Source: Pholis gunnellus
Taxonomy: Eukaryota > Chordata > Actinopteri > Perciformes > Pholidae
DNA: 64,000 nucleotides
NCBI GenBank assembly: GCA_910591455.2
Contig: OU342811.1
Location: 9,652,947 to 9,716,946 of the forward strand
Reading direction: 5' to 3'
Of the stretch, positions 12,519 to 23,640 are shown piece after piece; the stretch's first letter is position 1, and the number at the start of each line of letters is the position of its first letter. Below the pieces are notes generated by a model. The model saw only the letters and a list, made by a program, of their open reading frames with translations. It did no database searches and was not told where the DNA came from. The position numbers and the translations under genes were made by a program.

Positions 12519-13545
12519 TGGCCACTTGGTGTCGTGAATGAGTCAGGTGGAATAATGGTAAATATTTAGGCAGTCTGTTACTTTATTGAAATGATTTGAT
12601 ACACCAAATTTGAATACAAATGTTAATTAATGACATGTAAATCATATGTTTTAGTTTACACTTTGACCAGGCAGTAAAAGATGTTTCACATAAACCAAAC
12701 CTCTTGATCTTTTCATGTTTACATGGTTATTTTTTACATCTTCAGAGCAGCTAGAAGATTTATCTGGTAATGATGGTTAAATGTTTAAAACCCATCTCAA
12801 GACAACCACGTTTAATGTAAATACCACACAAACTATTTATATGCCTCTAACAGTTCCCGTCTTCTCTGTCTCATAACCTCCTAACTTCTAGTAATATTCC
12901 TTGGAAAAAATGCCTAAAATAACAGAACAAGAATTAATCAGGAATAGCTCCTTAAGCATTAGGCTTATATACCTGTTCTCCTTTAAAATGTTAGGGGCTA
13001 AGGAATTTGAATCCATTGTAAGTCAACTAAACTATACTACCATTCCATTACCATGAGAAGCAATGAAGGAAAAAATATGATTTTTATCCTTGCCTAGTAT
13101 AAAATCTGAATCTCAAAGACATATCACCATTAAAAGACTATGGACAATCATGCAACTGAACGTGTTCTCTTCCTCTGACTTCAACTGTATCTATACATTT
13201 GGTGAAAATACACTCAAATACAACATTCATGATACAATTTATGAGGCAATCTCAGTGTTTTGCCATTGCTGTTTACAAGTTGACTGTTTACGGGGAGTTT
13301 TACGTCAAGACACATTTGAATCCCATATAGCCACGTTACAAAGAAACGTAATTCTCCCTCCAAAATTTAAATAGATATAAAAACAATGAATATTGTTCAA
13401 GATTCATATGACTCAGGAGATATACAGGCAGATAAATGCAGAATAGTAGGCCCCAATTACTCTGCTGGAGGTATCCACACATTCCTATGGATGCGACCAA
13501 GTCTGTCACCATCTGGTGGCTGTATTCAGTACTAAGAGTCAGGAC
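12519..13545 (+). other. 3' UTR of the cadherin and intergenic DNA
   Basis: AT-rich sequence after the cadherin stop. It should include the 3' UTR, but I saw no clear AATAAA signal that would set its end. The ORF-like stretch at 13090-13374 has no recognisable similarity and no gene-like context. Confidence 0.4.
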
Positions 13546-16500
13546 CTGGACCTTTCAGGTCACCTAAGGGTCCTGGGCCCTGGTGTAGTAGCCCTTTTCT
13601 GTAATCTAGTCTTTAATTAAGTGCTTGTGAACATATTTAAATCCATGACACAGAGTCTGAACTCTTGTTCATGCATGAATCAATTATTATTATAACATGT
13701 AAGCACGGGCATCTTGAAAAAGCCTGAGAAGTAATCATTAGCTGATTAGCATCAGGTGTGGAGCACCACTTACTTTACCCAAAGCCCCCCTACAGTAAAT
13801 ACAGACCTGTTACTGAACAGTCCATTACTGGTGGAGGTTGGCCAAGTTTTCAGGCTTTTGACAAAATGCAATATACTTGGTATTTTTGCTGGAGAGTAGC
13901 ACTGCTGTTGGTGAAGACTACATCATTCTAGTGGCTAGTGTAGTGCTCAGTAAATGTAACCCCCAAAATGAATGGAAAATAAACCCTTGTGTGTAAGTAC
14001 AAGACTTTATCTTTAGTATCTAAAGTCCTCAGACTGCAGGACATTTACTGTATTATTTTGTTCCATCAGCTCATTACATCATGTGTACAGTGGAGTTTTT
14101 GTAAAGCAATTACATCTGATATTTCCATTTAACATTATCATCTGAACTGCAGACTTTACATTAAAGAAAAAATGTAATTTACACATCATGCCAAGCTTTA
14201 ATACAAATAATCACGCTTCATTTGTCACATTTCTTGCAAATTAAGCCAAACTTTTTGACTGGATGACTGAGGTTTCATTTCATTATTAGAATGAAAGTTT
14301 TATCTCTATTCCAATCCTAGTTCTTTTCATTTTCTTTATCAAAGTCTGCTTGATATCTTGAGTCTTGAAACAATATATGATGGGATTAAAAGCAGCAGGG
14401 AAAAGACTGTACAACAATATCAATAAAATACGCACATCTAAACTGAAAGAAAATCCAACAGTATTGGCTACATAAACAAAACACCTGGGAAGGTAAAAGA
14501 GGCAAGTGATGAAAATTTGTGGGGTACAAGTTGATAAGGTTCTCCTGCGGCCTGCAGCATTGGATATATTCAAAATAACCACAAAGATAGAGATGTAAGA
14601 AAACAAGATGAATGCAAGAGGAAGCAAGAGACAAAACATGGCCACGCAGAGAGCAGTGACCTGTACAATTTTAACATTCTCACCACATGCCTGGCTCGTT
14701 ATAGAAATGTGGTCACAGTAGCACTGAGCAATAACATTTGATTTACAGAAAGGTAAAGTGAGGGCATGGATTACAATGGTCAACATCAAAGGCAGAGGGA
14801 TGACCCAAGCAAACCCACAGAGCACAGATATGTTGTTGTTTGTGATTAGGACAGGATAACGCAGTGGAATACATATTGCAATAAAGCGATCGAGAGCCAT
14901 TACCAACAAGATGAAAGAAGTTACTGATCCTAAATAATGAACAAAGAACATCTGTGTAAAGCACACATGAAATGAAATGATGCTATCACCAAACCAGTAT
15001 TTTGATATGATCTTTGGGAGAGTCAAAGTTCCAAATGTTAAGTCATTCAGTGCCAGGTGACAAAAGACCAGATATGTGGGTTTTTGCAGGGACTTCTCCT
15101 GGACAACAAATGTTAAAATGAAAATATTTCCCATAACAATAGCAAGATAGAAGAAAAAGAGCAGAGCTGACACAGGTCCGTAATATTTTGGACTAAGTCC
15201 AGGGAATCCAAGAATGAGGAAGCTTCTCATCCCTGTAAAATTGGCAATCATAATTCTAAGTTTACAATAAGAAACAAGATATGAAATTAATTAAGACCTG
15301 CAAGGTAAGCACACTGATTAGACCTTTACGATATTAAATGCAGGATACACTATCAATATACCATATATTTCAAAAGAGATATCCAAGACCCAACTATTCA
15401 AATTGAGCCCCTATATCTGAAAAATCACTTATTCCAATAAGTGTATCTAATAACTCTGATTCTCTCCTGTCTGAATACGGCTCGAGCTTGGAGGTAATAT
15501 CCAGGACTACATTACAATGACTGGATGCCAGGTTATATCAGCCATTTATCAAGTTTAATCCGACCTATCCTCAAAGGATCATCATGTTAATCAAAGAGCC
15601 ATGCGTTTGTTTGTTGTTTTCTGTTTCCAAGTTAAACTGAGGAACATAAAACATCTAATTATCTACTTTTTTAAAAGCTTGGATGAAACCAAATTCAGTA
15701 TTAAGAAAAAAAAGGAAAACAAATTCGATAAATATTGGCAATGATGAATATACATTTGTATGTACAGTATATATATACATATGCAGTATACTGTTAAAAA
15801 TTGAATTATAATAATGTTCTACTTCTTTCCCTCAATAGTGGCTATTTTCAACAAAGATAAAGGCACTATAATGCCGACATCAAAAGACTTGAAATTAATC
15901 AATCTCCGTACAGTTTTGCATGACAGGGGACAATACTATACCCTCAACTACCCTTAGCTTTTGAATTTGTTCTCCAGTCCAAAACTGCGTAAGTGACTTG
16001 AGAACATTATTGAACCCCAACCGTGCTTGGCCCGAAATGTTTTATTTTATCCAAAATATTTTTCTGCAGTCTACTACATGATTAGATTGAATAGGTTTAA
16101 ACTGTAATTTCTCAGTCCATAGTATGTTCAGATGATATTCTCTGATCCAATTCCAATACTGCTATCCCTACACTAACCTTCTATTTCTATTACAAAGTTT
16201 AAAAAATTGCTTCGCTCAAGCAATTTGCCTGTTAATTTCAGCTTCTTATAGGCAATGGTGATTTCTTCTATTGTTATTAAACTGGTGCTCAGACAAATCT
16301 GTCTCTTTCTGCCCTTTGAATTATCCATCTGGTTGAACCATTGTGCAGCGATTTGTTCTTCATGTACAAACCATTACTTTTTTGCAAACCTTCAATGAAA
16401 TACATAAATATTTGTAACAAGTAGTCTTCTCAGCCATCTGACTGTACCGAATGAAGTGTTTGTGGCAGCCGATTCCAAACTTTTGAACTTGTAAATATTC

Positions 16501-16593
16501 AATCTGTTTTTATGGTTGTGATAATGGAATTCAAAGCTCCTGGTTGAGGTTGGAGAAAGACTGTGACCTTGTTTAAATGTTTAAAAAGTCAAC
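13546..16593. repeat. Segmental duplication 1, copy 1 (contains receptor A)
   Basis: Aligns to 16742-22612 from the shared start ctggacctttcaggtcacct to the shared end tttaaaaagtcaa. Identity is very high around the receptor gene. Relative to copy 2, this copy lacks the LINE/minisatellite block (about 16855-18490 in copy 2) and the TTAA element, and has about 195 bp extra near 15770-15970. Confidence 0.88.
14286..15251 (-). CDS. Odorant receptor A (intact, 321 aa)
   Basis: A seven-helix class A GPCR of the odorant receptor family, expected to signal through Golf and cAMP in olfactory neurons. Visible hallmarks are an N-glycosylation site (NFT, residue 4), GN in TM1, KPTYLVFCHLALNDL after ICL1 (the usual PMY is PTY), the TM3 cysteine, MALDRFIAICIPLRYP at the end of TM3, cysteines in ECL2, SY in TM5, LSTCTPQ before TM6 and NPIIYCF in TM7. 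Length is normal, the coding region is uninterrupted, and the ATG sits just before the glycosylation site. Its nearest relative is receptor B, with 11 residue differences. It resembles fish class-I-like receptors; the exact subfamily is uncertain. Confidence 0.95.
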   Translation of the reverse strand: MIANFTGMRSFLILGFPGLSPKYYGPVSALLFFFYLAIVMGNIFILTFVVQEKSLQKPTYLVFCHLALNDLTFGTLTLPKIISKYWFGDSIISFHVCFTQMFFVHYLGSVTSFILLVMALDRFIAICIPLRYPVLITNNNISVLCGFAWVIPLPLMLTIVIHALTLPFCKSNVIAQCYCDHISITSQACGENVKIVQVTALCVAMFCLLLPLAFILFSYISIFVVILNISNAAGRRRTLSTCTPQIFITCLFYLPRCFVYVANTVGFSFSLDVRILLILLYSLFPAAFNPIIYCFKTQDIKQTLIKKMKRTRIGIEIKLSF

Positions 16594-16741
16594 ACAGGAT
16601 TCAACGACTTTTGCCCTTCAGTGGTGCTGTTTTTTTTGTTTTCTTTAGTTTAAGGTTGTCGCATTCTGCCTCTCTGTCCACCTAATGTACTAAAATGTTG
16701 CATACATTAATTTGCAACTAATCAAATTGTCACACTGTAAA
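15252..16741. other. Intergenic DNA upstream of receptor A
   Basis: AT-rich DNA with no gene. It presumably carries the receptor A promoter and any non-coding first exon (common in odorant receptors), but none can be located. Positions 16618-16683 match 25345-25410 closely, ending in tctgcctctctgtccacct, so a small dispersed repeat is present. Confidence 0.4.
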
Positions 16742-17227
16742 CTGGACCTTTCAGGTCACCTGAAGGTCCTGGGCCAATTACTGTAATCTAGTCTTTAGTG
16801 CTTGTGAACATATTTAAATCCATAACACAGAGTCTGAACTCATGTTCATGCATGTTACATTGAGTTTTATAAACTTAGTTCAGGAACAGGGACCACGCCC
16901 AGAACACAGCTCATTTCTTCTGCACAAAGTATTTAAGCACAACGAACCTGTTCACTTCCTCTTTGACTGTTTTCATATCCCTCCCCCAACGCCGTTTTTG
17001 TCTTACTATTTTCTATATAGTCTCTCTCGCTCTCTTTCGTTCTCTCTCTCGCAGGATTACAGGACCAACGGGGGACTCTGCACCACCAGAGCTTCCGAAG
17101 AGACGGCCCCCACCCTCCAGTCTCCATTCCCCCAGTTCCCGCCAGCCTCCGGACACCAACGGTCCCCTATCGCTCGCCCAACCTCCTTTCTACAACCCTC
17201 TCTACCCTCCTTGTTTCTTCTTCCCTA

Positions 17228-17695
17228 CTTCCTTACATCCCTTCATCCCTCTACCCCTATCCCTACCCTTCATCCCTCTACCTCGACCCCTTCATCTCTC
17301 TACCTCTATCCCTACCTTACATCCCTTCATCCCTCTACCTCGACCCCTTCATCCCTCTACCCCTATCCCTACCCTACATCTCTTCATCCCTCTACCCCTA
17401 TCCCTACCCTACATCCCTTCATCCCCCTACCCTACATCCCTTCATCCCTCTACCCCTATCCCTACCCTACATCCCTTCATCCCCCTACCCTTCATCCCTC
17501 TACCCCTATCCCTACCCTACATCTCTTCATCCCTCTACCCCTATCCCTACCCTACATCCCTTCATCCCCCTACCCTACATCCCTTCATCCCTCTACCCCT
17601 ATCCCTACCCTACATCCCTTCATCCCCCTACCCTACATCCCTTAATCCCGCTACCCAAATCCCTACCCTACATCCCTTCATCCCTCTACCTAAAC
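17228..17695 (+). repeat. CT-rich minisatellite, unit about 36 bp
   Basis: Tandem units such as catccctctacccctatccc followed by taccctacatcccttcat, with shorter variants. The strong C/T strand bias leaves two long frames open, giving Pro/Ser/Leu-rich fake proteins; these are not genes. It directly abuts the LINE fragment, so it may have been part of the inserted element's 5' region. Confidence 0.9.
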
Positions 17696-18440
17696 TGCAG
17701 TTATTAAACCACTCCTAAAGAAGGCTAATTTAGACTCCGCAACAATGAAAAATGTTAGGCCAATATCAAACCTCCCATTTTTAAGTAAAATAATTGAAAA
17801 TGCGGGTTTTCAACAGCTGAACAACTTCTTGGCCATAAAATAACTGTTTTGATGTCTTCCAGTCAGGCTTTCGACAGCACCACAGTACTGAAACTGCTCT
17901 TGTTTAGGTTTTTAACGATATCCACTTAAACGCAGACAATGGCAGAATTTCAGTCTTAGTATTGCTGGATCTCAGTGCTGCATTCGACATGGTCGACCAT
18001 GACATACTACTAGAAAGACTAGAAATCTGGGTGGGACTCTCTGGCACAGCACTTAACTGGTTTGAATCCTACTTGAAGGACTGAGAATACTTTGTCTGTA
18101 GCTAATTACACATCAGAGCTGACTAAAATGACATGTGGTGTTCCCCGAGGTTCAATACTGGGGCCTCTTCTGTTCAACATCTACATGCTTCCACTAGGTC
18201 ATATTATGGAAAACAACAAAGTGTGTTATCATAATTATGTAGACGACACACAAATCTACATAACTATATCACCAGGCGACTATAATCCCATACAAGGGCT
18301 GGGTAAATGCATTGAACAAATCAACAACTGGATGTGCCAGAATTTTCTTCAATTAAACAAAGATAAAACAGAAGTAATTGTTTTTTTGTACCAAGGACGA
18401 ACGATTGCTAAATCTAACGATCATTCCATCACGCAATAAA
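17696..18440 (+). pseudogene. L2/CR1-like LINE reverse transcriptase fragment (dead)
   Basis: Broken frames encode non-LTR reverse transcriptase motifs in order: an N-terminal block with VRPISNLPFLSKIIEN, then a SGFRQHHSTETAL match, motif A (LLDLSAAFDMVDHDIL), motif B (GVPRGSILGPLLFN) and the catalytic box as YVDDTQIY. A stop lies between motifs A and B (near 18081) and other frame breaks occur upstream. The fragment lacks the endonuclease and the 3' end. It inserted only in the receptor B copy, so it postdates the A/B duplication or was lost from copy 1. Confidence 0.85.
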
Positions 18441-19134
18441 CCTCTCGAAACTCATATTTTTATTGCCGCGGCCCTTGTTAGTGAATTATCAGTTATCATT
18501 AGTAACATGTAAGCACTGGCGTCTTGAAAAACCCTGAGAAGTAATCATTAGCTGATTAGCATCAGGTGTGGAGCACCACTTACTTTACCCAAAGCCCCCC
18601 TACAGTAAATACACACCTGTTACTGAACAGTCCATTACTGGTGGAGGTTTGCCAAGTTGTCAGGCTTTTGACAAAATGCAATGTACTTGTATTTTTGCTC
18701 ATAAACTTTAGCTGGAGAGTAGCACTGCTGTTGGTGAAGACTACATCATTATAGTGGCTAGTGTAGGGCTCAGTAAATGTAACCCCTAAAATGAATGGAA
18801 AATAAACCCTTGTGTGTAAGTACAGGACTTTATCTTTAGTATCTAAAGTCCTCAGACTGCAGGAAATGTACTGTATTATTTCTTTCTATTAGCTCATTAC
18901 ATCCCTTGTATGTGTACAGTGCCATTCTTGTAAAGCAATTACATCTGATATTTCCATTTAGATATCATTATCATCTGAACTGCAGACTTTACATTAGAGA
19001 AACACCCATGCACATAAAAAATGTAATTTACACATCATGCCAAGCTTTAATACAAATAATCACGTTTCATTTGTCACATTTCTTGCAAATTAAGCCAAAC
19101 GTTTTGACTGGATGACTGAGGTTTCATTCTGTTA

Positions 19135-20100
19135 TTAGAATGAAAGTTTTATCTCTATTCCAATCCTGGTTTGTTTCATTTTCTTTATCAAAGTCTGCTT
19201 GATATCTTGAGTCTTGAAACAATATATGATGGGATTAACAGCAGCAGGGAAAAGACTGTACAACAATATCAATAAAATACGCACATCTAAACTGAAAGAA
19301 AATCCAACAGTATTGGCTACATAAACAAAACACCTGGGAAGGTAAAAGAGGCAAGTGATGAAAATTTGTGGGGTACAAGTTGATAAGGTTCTCCTGCGGC
19401 CTGCAGCATTGGATATATTCAAAATAACCACAAAGATAGAGATGTAAGAAAACAAGATGAATGCAAGAGGAAGCAAGAGACAAAACATGGCCATGCAGAG
19501 AGTAGTGACCTGTGCAATTATAACATTCTCACCACATGCCTGGCTCGTTATAGAAATGTGGTCACAGTAGCACTGAGCAATAACATTTGATTTACAGAAA
19601 GGTAAAGCGAGGGCATGGATTACAATGGTCAACATCAAAGGCAGAGGGATGACCCAAGCAAACCCACAGAGCACAGATATGTTGTTGTTTGTGATTAGGA
19701 CAGGATAACGCAGTGGAATACATATTGCAATAAAGCGATCGAGAGCCATTACCAACAAGATGAAAGAAGTTACTGATCCTAAATAATGAACAAAGAACAT
19801 CTGTGTAAAGCACCCATAAAATGAAATGATGCTATCACCAAACCAGTATTTTGATATGATCTTTGGGAGAGTCAAAGTTCCAAATGTTAAGTCATTCAGT
19901 GCCAGGTGACAAAAGACCAGATATGTGGGTTTTTGCAGGGACTTCACCTGGACAACAATTGTTAAAATGAAAATATTTCCCATAACAATAGCAAGATAGA
20001 AGAAAAAGAGCAGAGCTGACACAGGTCCATAATATTTTGGACTAAGTCCAGGGAATCCAAGAATGAGGAAGCTTCTCATCCCTGTAAAATTGGCAATCAT
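19135..20100 (-). CDS. Odorant receptor B (intact, 321 aa), duplicate of A
   Basis: Same family and layout as receptor A. I place the start at the ATG (20098-20100), which matches receptor A; an upstream in-frame extension to 20166 begins with GTG and is not supported. Hallmarks include NFT at residue 4, MALDRFIAICIPLRYP, LSTCTPQ and NPIIYCF. Differences from A: F/I and E/V near the end of TM1, HV/YG at the start of TM3, T/A in ECL2, K/I, V/A, A/T and V/M in or near TM5, F/V in TM7 and R/Q in the tail. By hand count there are about 12 replacement and 2 silent nucleotide differences. Confidence 0.95.
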   Translation of the reverse strand: MIANFTGMRSFLILGFPGLSPKYYGPVSALLFFFYLAIVMGNIFILTIVVQVKSLQKPTYLVFCHLALNDLTFGTLTLPKIISKYWFGDSIISFYGCFTQMFFVHYLGSVTSFILLVMALDRFIAICIPLRYPVLITNNNISVLCGFAWVIPLPLMLTIVIHALALPFCKSNVIAQCYCDHISITSQACGENVIIAQVTTLCMAMFCLLLPLAFILFSYISIFVVILNISNAAGRRRTLSTCTPQIFITCLFYLPRCFVYVANTVGFSFSLDVRILLILLYSLFPAAVNPIIYCFKTQDIKQTLIKKMKQTRIGIEIKLSF

Positions 20101-20748
20101 AATTCTAAGTTTACAATAAGAAATTAGAAACAAGACATGAAATGAAGACCTGCAAGGTAAGCACACTGATTAGACCTTTACGATATTAAATGCAGGATAC
20201 ACTATCAATATACCATATATTTCAAAAGAGATATCCAAGACCCAACTATTCAAAATGAGCCCCTATATCTGAAAAATCACTTATTCCAATAAGTGTATCT
20301 AATGACTCTGATTCTCTCCTGTCTGAATACGGCTCGAGCTTGGAGGTAATATCCAGGACTACATTACAATGACTGGATGCCAGGTTATATCAGCCATTTA
20401 TCAAGTTTGATCTGACCTATCCTCAAAGGATCATCATGTTAATCAAAGAGCCATGCGTTTGTTTGTTGTTTTCTATTTCCAAGTTAAACTGAGGAACACA
20501 AAACATCTAATTATCTACTTTTTTAAAAGCTTGGATTAAACCAAAAGTATTAAGAAAAAAAAAGGAAAACAAATTCAATAAATATAGGCAATGATGAATA
20601 TACATTTGTATGTATAGTATATATGTCCAAAACTGCTTGAGTGACTTGAGAACATTATTGAACCCCAACCGTGCTTGGCTCGAACTGTTTTATTTTATCA
20701 AAAACATTTTTCTGCAGTCTACTACATGATTAGATTGAATAGGTTTAA

Positions 20749-22115
20749 AACCTTTTAAACCCTAGGCCTATTTTGAGACCTCTGCTCGAAAATGTCATAC
20801 TCAAACTCTAGAGAGTGTAAATCTCTAACGACAAGGTATATTTGAATAATTTAAATGGCAAAATAACACAAATAAATGTGTTCTTTGTTAATATGTGTAC
20901 ATATCATTGTATACGTTACTGGTAAATGCTGAAACTAATGTTACACACAGCTCAAATTGAAAATTTTCAGGTTCGTTTTTTTTTTTTTGTGCCTAAAAAG
21001 CACTTTTATTGATTTTACATGATGCACAGGCAGGCCTAAACTCTCCCAAATCATATCATAACATGTCAGCAGTCCTTTTAAAAAATAAATTGGATTTGAT
21101 AGAGTGAAGTATGCCTGAAAAATCAATGCCGGTGTACAGGTCAGCTGAGGTCAGCCAACGTCAATTCTGATTTTGAAAGGCGCACATATCGCTGTCTTAT
21201 TGTACTTTTAAATACTATATATCTATATATTTCACTTCTTTTATCACTAATAGTGTTCAATCTATCTAATACAGAAGTTTGGCATCATTTTGAGAGCCTG
21301 GGCTATATAAAAACTTGTAAAATATGGCTAATTTTCGTCAGAATTTCAGTTTTACGTGATGTATTTGAACCTAACACAGCCTTTGATTGGCCGATTTGCG
21401 CAATTCCCACAGATTTGAACCCGGCAGACTCTGGGCAGTGTAGTCATTGGTTCTTTGAGTTGTTTACAGAATTTTAAGCCAATAAAATAATCGAAAACTC
21501 TGATCCGCCCCCATGGGTCAAACCCATTGGCCAAAACTGAAATTATTACTCATTCGTCATAGACTCAGTTTTTTTCACAGCATAGGAGAGAGACGGCAGC
21601 GAAATGGCGGCACGGATTAATTTTTTATTTTTTTCGATTTTCACCCAGGAAACATCTAAAAGGTACGGAGCGTTTCAATGTTTATGATGATGGGCTGAGT
21701 TGATATCTGTGGCAGATCAATAGTAACTTTATAATGGTTTAAAGTAGAATAATTTGGAAGCGATAGTTCGATGCAGTTTGTTGTGCTCGTGCTCCTGGAT
21801 ATGAAGTGTGTGTGTGAAAGTGCCGTAGATCGCGGCTGGGATCGATAACGGAGAACATTGCTCGCCTTCTCCTGGCGAGAAATAGGTGAAATTGTGGTAG
21901 TACTTGTAGTACCTTGAAGTACTTTGTGTATATATATGTTTTTAAGTGATTAAAATAGGTTACATGGTCCATTTGATCAGAATCTCTTCGTCATGTACGT
22001 TTTTGAAATATTTTAAAATATCATTTCATTCTTTCGCAAAAGTGATTTGTACTACATGTGTACACTCTTCGCCCCCCCTCTAGCACTCTTGCACCCTTCT
22101 CGGGTGCAAGAGGTT
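20749..22115. mobile_element. TTAA-flanked DNA element, 1367 bp (piggyBac- or Kolobok-like)
   Basis: Flanked by TTAA at 20745-20748 and 22116-22119. Removing it with one TTAA restores the sequence of copy 1 near 16094, apart from one substitution. The ends are imperfect inverted repeats: aaccttttaaaccctagg at the left and, inverted, aacctcttgcacccgaga at the right. The interior lacks a long ORF, so it is non-autonomous. A TTAA target fits piggyBac or Kolobok; the termini do not let me choose. Confidence 0.78.
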
Positions 22116-22612
22116 TTAAACCGTAATTTCTCAGTCCATAGTGTGTTCAGATGATATTCACTGATCCAATTCCAATACTGCTATCCCTACACTAACCTTC
22201 TATTTCTATTACAAAGTTTAAAAAATTGCTTTGCTCAAGCAATTTGCCTGTTAATTCCAGCTTCTTATAGGCAATGGTGATTTCTTCTATTGTTATTAAA
22301 CTGGTGCTCATACAAATCTGTCTCTTTCTGCCCTTTGAATTATCCGTCTGGGTGAACCATTGTGCAGCGATTTGTTCTTCATGTACAAACCATTACTTTT
22401 TTGCAAACCCTCAATGAAATACATAAACATTTGTAACACGTAGTCTTCTCAGCCATCTGACTGTACCGAATCAAGTGTTTGTGGCAGCCGATTCCAAACT
22501 TTTGAACTTGTAAATATTCAATCTGTTTTTATGGTTATGATAATGTAATTCAAAGCTCCTGGTTGAGGTTGGAGAAAGACTGTGACCCTGTTTAAATATT
22601 TAAAAAGTCAAC

Positions 22613-23640
22613 CACTGTCTTTCCCTAACCCTAAACATGTAGCCTAACAACACACTGCAAACACTTATGTCTGGCGTCAAAGTATTTTAGCAGGATGGAG
22701 TCTATTTCAGCCCCATCATTTTGCTTTTTAAAAGGTTGCAGCATTATAATGGGGTTTTCTGTCCAATTTCCTACAGTAGGAAGTTACAAGTGCAATGGAC
22801 AGTGTCATTTTAGCACTTTTGATAAAGATAAAACAACGAACTGTATACTTAGTTTACTACAATGGATATGGTTAATATTTGAGCCGATGCATGCGGGTGG
22901 CATGCAAAACCTATGCTAAACTGATTCACCCACAACAAAATGAGCAGCTTTTGTTCAGTATATAATACATACAATATATAAGTTTGCTAAAGTACTATTC
23001 TCCTAAAAAATGATTTCATCTGATTTCGTGCAGAATCTGAGCCGGTGGCACCAACGAAAAGCATCAAGAATCACGATGTAGAAATTGGCCATCCTCTGCT
23101 GCTGGTCTCGATCACTTATGTAGGTCATATAGAGTCATTACATTGAAAATGTTCCATTAACACTTAAAAGTTCCTCACAGTAACTCTATGAAAATGAAAG
23201 TAGTGTCCGTTCTGTTTTCGTGATGTAATATTTGTATTACAGCACAGTAGACTGATCCGATGCAAAGAGGCACTGGCCAAACGGCAGTGTTTGACGAGTT
23301 GGGAGTAAGAATGCACTGATTATGTTATATCTGAAACTGGCTCACATGCTAAAATCCCCTCGGTGTGGATTGTAATACATCTCAGTTGGTTAACTAGTGT
23401 TAGAAATAATAAAGTACAACTTTAAACATTTTGTTTGCACATTTTAATCTGGCTCATTGAAATATAACCAAATGTTAACTTAGTAGATGTGAAAGAAAAG
23501 TAAGGCACTATGGTCTCTTGTATATTACATTGTTTTATTTTAATGCCCCATGGATCATGTCACTTTCTCACAATTACCTTTTAGTGCAGAAATTTGTTCA
23601 GATCTTTATGGTAAGAATTTAATGCACACATTTGGTCACA
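22613..23640. other. Intergenic DNA between duplication 1 and receptor C
   Basis: AT-rich sequence without a recognisable gene. The small ORF at 22695-22919 has no family features. It holds the 3' flank of receptor C, which is on the minus strand. Confidence 0.35.

Larger units (their letters stand above)
16742..22612. repeat. Segmental duplication 1, copy 2 (contains receptor B)
   Basis: Second copy of the receptor A unit, in direct orientation and nearly adjacent (about 150 bp spacer). Two later insertions inflate it: about 16855-18490 (unknown sequence, CT minisatellite, LINE fragment) and 20749-22115 (TTAA element). A gap of about 195 bp is seen opposite 15770-15970 of copy 1. Confidence 0.88.

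Noticed and set aside
14386..14964. Extra minus-strand ORFs of 82 and 73 codons inside receptor A (and the same in B)
   Set aside because: They are out-of-frame shadows of the receptor coding sequence, duplicated along with it.
16842..17718. Two overlapping proline/serine/leucine-rich ORFs of over 250 codons
   Set aside because: They run through the CT minisatellite in different frames; the open frames reflect composition only.
20101..20166. N-terminal extension of receptor B by 22 residues
   Set aside because: It begins with GTG, and the downstream ATG matches the start of its duplicate A.
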